Positions 6,116 through 9,070 of a stretch of DNA of 9,070 nucleotides are shown in pieces. Source of the stretch: Bryobacterales bacterium. Its GTDB lineage: Bacteria > Cyanobacteriota > Vampirovibrionia > Obscuribacterales > Obscuribacteraceae. A model generated the notes under the pieces. That model was not told the origin of the DNA, searched no databases, and saw nothing but the letters and a program-made list of their open reading frames with translations. The first letter of the stretch is position 1; each line of letters begins with the position of its first letter. Location: contig CAJCHQ010000849.1 in the NCBI GenBank assembly GCA_903970295.1, positions 1 through 9,070 on the forward strand, in the 5' to 3' direction. Made by a program: the position numbers and the translations under genes.

Positions 6116-6628
6116 TCACGAGGCTTTGCTGAATAATCTGAAAAGATTGACGACTGGGTTGTCGCTGCGACGTACTGCTCTGAGCGTCCGCCGGGCGCGC
6201 CAGGCGACGTTGCTGTCGGTATCTTTGGTTAGAACTTGATAAACGTGGTCTGGCAGATAAGGATTAGCCGCGAGATGCAATCTGACAATTGTGCTCTCGT
6301 CGCTGACCAATGACCAAACGCGCTCGATCACCTTCGGATTCCTAGCCAGAGACACCCTCACTAAAACTGAATCATGCAAGAAAGTATCGAGCACCAGACT
6401 TGGTGTCTTCTCGTTTTCAGCCACTTTGCTGCGCACGTACTCTGATTCGGAATGGGCGAGAGCTTCCAGCATTTCTATAGTGGTATCATGCGTGGTGGCA
6501 GCTTCAGCGAGAGCTTCGTAGGCTTCGGTCAGCTCCTGCTCTGCGTTCGTGATGGATTCTGGCTCACTCACGGTCGGCTTCGAATTCATCTCTGTTTCTC
6601 TAGTTGTTGCAAACGCTCTAAGCGGCAT
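6116..6628 (-). CDS. LRV/HEAT-like repeat protein
   Basis: The 170-residue protein has an acidic N-terminal region (~15-50) followed by four repeats of about 25 residues. Each is built around V-R: Val65-Arg66, Val90-Arg91, Val115-Arg116, then a final degenerate one at Val141...Arg144. Typical units read VRVSLARNP and VRLHLAANPYLPDHVYQVL, the pattern of the leucine-rich-repeat-variant (LRV) and related HEAT-like families, which form a right-handed solenoid for protein binding. The usual Fe-S cysteine cluster of the founding LRV protein is absent. ATG 6628 is preferred because GAGG lies nine bases upstream. A TTG start at 6643 and ATG 6589 are alternatives that leave the repeats unchanged. The gene diverges from the 6957 gene across the palindrome-rich gap. 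Its partner is unknown. Confidence 0.82.
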   Translation of the reverse strand: MPLRAFATTRETEMNSKPTVSEPESITNAEQELTEAYEALAEAATTHDTTIEMLEALAHSESEYVRSKVAENEKTPSLVLDTFLHDSVLVRVSLARNPKVIERVWSLVSDESTIVRLHLAANPYLPDHVYQVLTKDTDSNVAWRARRTLRAVRRSDNPVVNLFRLFSKAS

Positions 6629-6644
6629 AGTTTTGAACCTCAAT

Positions 6645-6670
6645 TGTCGTAGCGCAATAACTGTACGACA
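6645..6670. promoter_or_regulatory. Inverted repeat TGTCGTA-N12-TACGACA upstream of the LRV gene
   Basis: The seven-base arms (6645-6651 and 6664-6670) are perfectly complementary with a 12-base spacer. The repeat lies 17 bases before the preferred start of the minus-strand LRV gene, so it could be an operator or a hairpin in its leader. An A8 run (6680-6687) lies just beyond it. Confidence 0.4.
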
Positions 6671-6698
6671 TACGCGATTAAAAAAAATCCCTCCGTCT

Positions 6699-6714
6699 CG
6701 GTATACCTATACCG
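6699..6714. repeat. Perfect palindrome CGGTATA-CC-TATACCG
   Basis: This is a 7+7 inverted repeat with a two-base centre. It contains the octamer GGTATACC (6700-6707), which recurs at 6870-6877 inside a second palindrome. The repeat core supports a shared recognition site. On the minus strand an 11-base spacer and then T8 follow, so it could also act as a poor terminator. Confidence 0.45.
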
Positions 6715-6742
6715 TTCTTTTCGCGGTGCTATTAAACGCCAG

Positions 6743-6814
6743 GGTCGAGTCAAAAAGAAATTGACCATACCGCTGGAAACTATCGGTCGACCGGCCTCGA
6801 CCTAGTTCGGTCGA
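6743..6814. repeat. Cluster of GGTCGA/TCGACC hexamers
   Basis: GGTCGA occurs at 6743-6748, 6785-6790 and 6809-6814 on the plus strand, and as TCGACC at 6787-6792 and 6797-6802. That is five copies in 72 bases. Two of them form the palindrome CGGTCGACCG (6784-6793), and two others form a hairpin with arms 6797-6802 and 6809-6814 around TAGTTC. TCGGTCGA is repeated exactly at 6783-6790 and 6807-6814, 24 bases apart. The arrangement resembles clustered binding sites; the binder is unknown. Confidence 0.45.
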
Positions 6815-6831
6815 AACCTGGAGCCAGGTTT
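6814..6831. repeat. Inverted repeat AAACCTGG-AG-CCAGGTTT
   Basis: The 8+8 arms are perfect with a two-base centre; in RNA this would be a seven-pair stem with a GAGC tetraloop. No T tract follows on either strand, so a terminator role is doubtful. It abuts the last GGTCGA copy and belongs to the palindrome cluster. Confidence 0.45.
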
Positions 6832-6860
6832 AAGTCTGAAGCTGCTTTACCAGAGAGTTG

Positions 6861-6886
6861 AGCGAATGAGGTATACCTCTTTCGCT
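6861..6886. promoter_or_regulatory. 26-base near-perfect palindrome centred on GGTATACC
   Basis: The sequence AGCGAA-T-GAGGTA meets TACCTC-T-TTCGCT with no spacer, so 12 of 13 pairs are complementary. The inner 12 bases GAGGTATACCTC are perfect. It shares the octamer GGTATACC with the palindrome at 6699-6714. The ATG of a possible 32-codon peptide (6866) lies inside the left arm, so in RNA the hairpin would hide that start. It is either an operator or a translation-control element. Confidence 0.5.
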
Positions 6887-6964
6887 GGATTACTTGCCCC
6901 CTTGATTCTATTAGTATTTCTGAACTGCATCAAAGCGAATGCGCCTGGAGGGTCCTATGGCTGA
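6866..6964 (+). CDS. Possible 32-residue hydrophobic or leader peptide
   Basis: This short frame encodes MRYTSFAGLLAPLILLVFLN, then CIKANAPGGSYG. It is built like a signal peptide or a single membrane helix: a basic start, a strongly hydrophobic stretch at residues ~8-20, and an ANA cleavage-like site at 24-26. A weak AGAGAG (6852-6857) lies eight bases upstream. Its TGA stop (6962-6964) falls just inside the next gene, overlapping its ATG (6957) by eight bases, as in translational coupling. The start codon is buried in the 26-base palindrome. It may be a real small membrane protein, a leader peptide controlling the 6957 gene, or chance. Confidence 0.35.
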   Translation: MRYTSFAGLLAPLILLVFLNCIKANAPGGSYG

Positions 6965-7235
6965 CTTCAACTATCATGACAATAATTTGCGTGCTGCACT
7001 CTTACGCGACAAACAGGATGAGTTTGCGGCCATCCGCGAGCAGAAGAGAGCGGCGTGGAAAGAACATATACGTAGTGCTGCCGAACATTCCAATTGGAAA
7101 AATTTCGATTTCATGCTGAATCCAGAAACTGATGTCACCGCTCAACCCGGTACTTACTCAATCGCAAGCGCGCGTTCGAAAGCAAAAGGCTCGCAAATTC
7201 CCACGGGCGAATTCCGCTTGAGAGATTCTGCCTGA
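6957..7235 (+). CDS. Unrecognised 92-residue charged protein
   Basis: ATG 6957 follows GGAGGG (6947-6952) by four bases. An in-frame ATG at 6939 would place that site inside the coding region and is rejected. The protein is hydrophilic. Residues ~9-45 form a charged helix (RAALLRDKQDEFAAIREQKR, then AAWKEHIRSAAEHSNW). The C-terminal half is Ser/Thr/Gly-rich and basic (ASARSKAKGSQIPTGEFRLR). It has no signal, membrane segment or Cys, and I recognise no family. The final codons belong to an imperfect direct repeat that recurs downstream (7260-7281), so the gene's 3' end may have been duplicated or remodelled. It is the likely second member of a two-gene unit with the 32-codon peptide. Confidence 0.6.
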   Translation: MADFNYHDNNLRAALLRDKQDEFAAIREQKRAAWKEHIRSAAEHSNWKNFDFMLNPETDVTAQPGTYSIASARSKAKGSQIPTGEFRLRDSA

Positions 7236-7281
7236 GAAATTCGCGTGAGTCTCGTTCGGGAATTTCCGCTGACAAGATTCT
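7209..7281 (+). repeat. Imperfect direct repeat of about 22 bases, 51 bases apart
   Basis: GAATTCCGCTTGAGAGATTC (7209-7228) and GAATTTCCGCTGACAAGATT (7260-7279), each completed by TCT or T, align with only small indels (about 19 identical positions of 22). The first copy is the 3' end of the 92-residue gene and the second lies after its stop. A partial duplication with later drift would explain this. Confidence 0.4.
7236..7266 (+). terminator. Inverted repeat GAAATTC-N17-GAATTTC directly after a stop codon
   Basis: The seven-base arms at 7236-7242 and 7260-7266 are perfectly complementary and start right after the TGA of the 92-residue gene. The stem is AT-rich with a long loop and no T run, so termination would be weak. 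The right arm is also the start of the second direct-repeat copy, so the symmetry may be a by-product of that duplication. Confidence 0.25.
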
Positions 7282-7330
7282 CTGGAACTATCGAACCCCC
7301 CAGTTTCTCTGCATCGATTAAAATGGAGTT

Positions 7331-7487
7331 GTGCAAAAGAACAAGCCATACATTCGGTCCATTCATCTGCAAACTGGCTTCGACAAGACGAAGTATCCGT
7401 TCAGCATTCCAGCGAAAAGCACTCGACAATCTATCGTTCCACGAAGATGTGACTTTCTTCGTGGGTGAGAATGGCTCGGGTGAATAA
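7331..7487 (+). pseudogene. Truncated, frameshifted N-terminus of an AAA-type ATPase gene
   Basis: From GTG 7331 the frame reads KPYIRSIHLQTGF then KYPFSIPA. At about 7415 the recognisable sequence moves to the +1 frame and continues ALDNLSFHEDVTFFVGENGS with G, E and a stop (TAA 7485-7487). Joined, the two parts match the start of a family of predicted ATPases (COG3910-like, as I recall it): a YPFSIPAI-LxxL-F-H motif followed by VTFFVGENGSGKST. Here the Walker A lysine is replaced by Glu and the gene ends at once, so no nucleotide-binding site can form. A two-base deletion after the GCG codon (7412-7414) would explain the shift. Nothing downstream resembles the missing ~180 residues. A weak GGAG lies upstream of GTG 7331. 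Confidence 0.72.
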
Positions 7488-7529
7488 ATCTGAAGGGAAT
7501 TAAAGGATGATTAAGGAAGCTACGCTCGC

Positions 7530-7559
7530 TTGGCAACAGGACTAGAATCGCCCTATAGT
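7530..7559 (+). promoter_or_regulatory. Sigma70-type promoter for the DUF3592 gene
   Basis: TTGGCA (7530-7535) and TATAGT (7554-7559), each one base from consensus, are separated by 18 bases. Transcription would start near 7566, about 20 bases before the GTG start of the gene, leaving a very short leader. Confidence 0.5.
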
Positions 7560-7586
7560 CGTCAGTACAACTCCGTGTAACAAGCC

Positions 7587-8102
7587 GTGAATCCATATAC
7601 CCGACAGGTCAATTGCGCTTTTATTGCTTTTATGTTTTTGCTTGGAGCGATTGCTTGTTTTGTCGTGCAAAAGAACGGTGTAGATAAGGCAGCTGAGACG
7701 GCTCACTGGCCAAATACCTCTGGAAAAGTAATCGAATGCAGCGTTCTTTATGGTCAAGGATTTGATGGCAAACCCTTACGCAATCGCGGTGGTATTCTCG
7801 ATCTCGCCTACGAATACCGCGTCGGAAACCGACCTTACGTCGGTTCTGACTATTGGGTGTGGGGACCAATTCCCAAGAATGAACAGTTGGAAAAAATAGT
7901 CAAAGAACATCCGCCTGGCACTGATACTCAGGTCTACTACGATCCTAAGAATCCGGAAAATTCCTGTCTCGAAAGGGGTGCCAGTGTGGCCGACCCGCTC
8001 AAGCTGGCGATCTGGTCCAGTGGTGCTTTGCTCGCCGTTGGTTTGTTTTCGGCTTGGTTGGCTTACATGATTCCACCGTTGCCCTATAAACGAAGACCAT
8101 AG
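7587..8102 (+). CDS. DUF3592-family membrane protein
   Basis: The 171-residue protein has two membrane helices, at ~9-28 (NCAFIAFMFLLGAIACFVVQ) and ~140-162 (LAIWSSGALLAVGLFSAWLA). They flank an extracytoplasmic beta-rich domain with the DUF3592 signature: HWPNTSGKVIECSV at 40-53, then LAYEYRVGNRPYVGSDYW, and later PPGTDTQVYYDPKNPENSCL. The role of this family is unknown. The start is GTG 7587, with no good Shine-Dalgarno, about 20 bases after the predicted transcription start; the next in-frame start is an ATG well inside the first helix. It stands alone between the ATPase pseudogene and alsS, on the same strand as both. Confidence 0.85.
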   Translation: MNPYTRQVNCAFIAFMFLLGAIACFVVQKNGVDKAAETAHWPNTSGKVIECSVLYGQGFDGKPLRNRGGILDLAYEYRVGNRPYVGSDYWVWGPIPKNEQLEKIVKEHPPGTDTQVYYDPKNPENSCLERGASVADPLKLAIWSSGALLAVGLFSAWLAYMIPPLPYKRRP

Positions 8103-8105
8103 TTG

Positions 8106-8140
8106 AATTTCGATCGGCTATGATGGCCTCGTTCGAAATT
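8106..8140 (+). promoter_or_regulatory. Hairpin between the DUF3592 gene and alsS
   Basis: AATTTCGA (8106-8113) pairs perfectly with TCGAAATT (8133-8140), and GGC (8116-8118) with GCC (8126-8128) inside. It follows the upstream stop (8102) by three bases and lies about 43 bases before the alsS start. Without a U tract it could be a terminator-like 3' end or an operator/leader element for alsS. Confidence 0.35.
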
Positions 8141-8182
8141 GCGGGCGGCAGACTTTTGCCCCACCAATCAGTGAGGCGTTTG

Positions 8183-9070
8183 ATGTCGACAGATGATCAG
8201 GGCGGAAAGCCACAGACCGGCGCAGACATTGTTGTCAAAACGCTCGAAGCTCGGAACGTAAAATGGGTCTTCGGTATTCCTGGAGCAAAGATCGATAAGG
8301 TCTTCGACAGGCTAGTCGATTCTGTCATCCGTACAATTGTGTGCCGGCACGAACAAAACGCTGCCTTCATTGCTGGTGGCATTGGCCGAATGACAGGCAA
8401 AGCCGGAGTTGCCCTTGTCACATCCGGTCCGGGCGTGTCGAATCTTGTTACAGGTTTAGCCACCGCCACCACTGAGGGTGATCCGATGGTGGCACTGGGC
8501 GGTGCCGTGGCTGTATCAGAGCGACTAAAGCAAGTGCATCAAACCATGGATTCAATTAGTCTGTGCAAGCCGGTGACAAAATACAGTGCCGAAGTCGATT
8601 CTGCGCAGAGCACTTCTGAAGTTCTGGCTAATGCTTTTCGGGGCGCCGAAAGCGACAGACCAGGCGCTTCCTTCGTCAGTCTGCCCAAAGATATAATGAG
8701 TGCACCTGCCGAATGCGAAGTCTTTTCACGGTCGGCTCAGGTTGTCGCCGGCCCGGCCGATCAAGCGGCGATTGAAGAAGCCGCGCGCTTAATCAATCAA
8801 GCAACGAAGCCGGTTTTGTTCATGGGTTTGCTCGCCAGCCGTCCTGACAATCAATCTGCCGTGAGCGAATTGATCAAGGCGGGAAATTTTCCTGCCGTTG
8901 GCACATTTCAGGCTGCGGGAGCGATGCCGAATCAGTTATTTCGCAACTTTGGTGGTCGCGTCGGGCTGCTTGCCAATCAGCCGGCCGACAAGATTCTGGA
9001 AGCCGCCGACCTGATAATTACGATCGGATATGACGCTGTCGAATATGATCCGGCAATTTGGAATAAAGGC
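8183..9070 (+). CDS. alsS: Acetolactate synthase, catabolic AlsS type (5' part, runs off the window)
   Basis: This thiamine-diphosphate enzyme joins two pyruvates to acetolactate, for acetoin/butanediol formation or branched-chain amino acid synthesis. The visible 296 residues are about half of the usual ~560. The N-terminal TPP domain has VFGIPGAKIDKVFD (29-42), catalytic Glu57 in CRHEQNAAF, GRMTGKAGVALVTSGPGVSN, and ATTEGDPMVALGG. A central domain follows with LKQVHQTMDSISLCKPVTKY, GTFQAAGAMPN, then FGGRVGLLANQPAD and IGYDAVEYDPAIWN. The GAKID, QAAGAM and IGYD-EYDP motifs favour the FAD-independent AlsS branch over biosynthetic IlvB, from recall of the Bacillus enzyme. The SD TGAGG (8172-8176) lies six bases before ATG 8183. 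An in-frame ATG at 8123 adds 20 unconserved residues and lacks an SD. No alsD or alsR is visible, as the gene leaves the window. Confidence 0.93.
   Translation, partial: MSTDDQGGKPQTGADIVVKTLEARNVKWVFGIPGAKIDKVFDRLVDSVIRTIVCRHEQNAAFIAGGIGRMTGKAGVALVTSGPGVSNLVTGLATATTEGDPMVALGGAVAVSERLKQVHQTMDSISLCKPVTKYSAEVDSAQSTSEVLANAFRGAESDRPGASFVSLPKDIMSAPAECEVFSRSAQVVAGPADQAAIEEAARLINQATKPVLFMGLLASRPDNQSAVSELIKAGNFPAVGTFQAAGAMPNQLFRNFGGRVGLLANQPADKILEAADLIITIGYDAVEYDPAIWNKG

Noticed and set aside
6699..6886. Insertion sequence or MITE bounded by GGTATACC
   Set aside because: The ends are individually palindromic rather than terminal inverted repeats of each other beyond the octamer, and no target-site duplication is visible.
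5629..7330. CRISPR array, tRNA or rRNA in the accessory stretches
   Set aside because: I found no regularly spaced identical repeats, no cloverleaf and no rRNA signature.
7412..7420. Programmed frameshift at the GCGAAAAGC run in the ATPase remnant
   Set aside because: The needed shift is +1 and the product would still stop inside Walker A with no lysine, so gene decay explains it better.
8123..8182. Extended alsS start at ATG 8123
   Set aside because: No Shine-Dalgarno, extra residues unlike the family, and the ATG lies inside a hairpin.
8197..8472. Minus-strand open frame inside alsS
   Set aside because: It is antisense to strongly conserved AlsS motifs and has no support of its own.

Overview
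This looks like a chromosomal window from an environmental bacterium of moderate GC (roughly 50% by eye). Several genes have textbook Shine-Dalgarno sites (AAGGAG at 1528-1533 minus, AGGAGGT at 3824-3830, GGAGGG at 6947-6952). Exported and membrane proteins are common, and many of the small proteins match no family I recognise. No marker in the window fixes the taxon. The mix of a Tat-exported glucose-fructose-oxidoreductase-like enzyme, short SppA, YIP1, DUF3592 and LRV proteins would suit a non-photosynthetic cyanobacterial relative (Melainabacteria/Obscuribacter type), but that is a low-confidence guess.

Layout. Positions 1-383 hold the possible 3' end of a plus-strand gene, a strong stem-loop (137-174) and a regulatory-looking leader with a period-11 direct repeat. 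An unrecognised protein (384-1055, plus) converges on a minus-strand pair: a small exported Ala/Lys-rich protein (1210-1521) and a HAD phosphatase/phosphomutase (1687-2361). A stem-loop at 1139-1179 separates the two directions. A divergent gap (2362-2533) leads to a plus-strand run: Tat-exported Gfo/Idh/MocA oxidoreductase (2534-3748), SppA protease (3837-4844) and a YIP1 membrane protein (4841-5440). The last two overlap as ATGA and are probably translationally coupled, as a membrane/envelope pair.

Positions 5441-5821 contain a decayed TPR-like gene end on the minus strand and little else. Two minus-strand genes follow: a 67-residue unknown (5822-6025) and an LRV/HEAT-like repeat protein (6116-6628). 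The divergent gap 6629-6956 is unusually rich in inverted repeats (at least six perfect or near-perfect palindromes in about 240 bases) and also carries a possible 32-codon hydrophobic peptide that overlaps the start of a 92-residue unknown protein (6957-7235). After it comes an imperfect direct repeat and the frameshifted, truncated N-terminus of an AAA ATPase gene that breaks off inside its Walker A motif (7331-7487). The window ends with a DUF3592 membrane protein (7587-8102) behind a good sigma70-type promoter, and the first half of a catabolic acetolactate synthase gene, alsS (8183 to the edge).

Housekeeping or metabolic genes (HAD, oxidoreductase, SppA, AlsS) therefore alternate with accessory stretches (5441-5821 and 6629-7586) that hold pseudogene fragments, repeats and small unknown ORFs. 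I do not see a complete new multi-gene system. The most unexplained part is the palindrome cluster at 6645-6886 with its overlapping micro-ORF.
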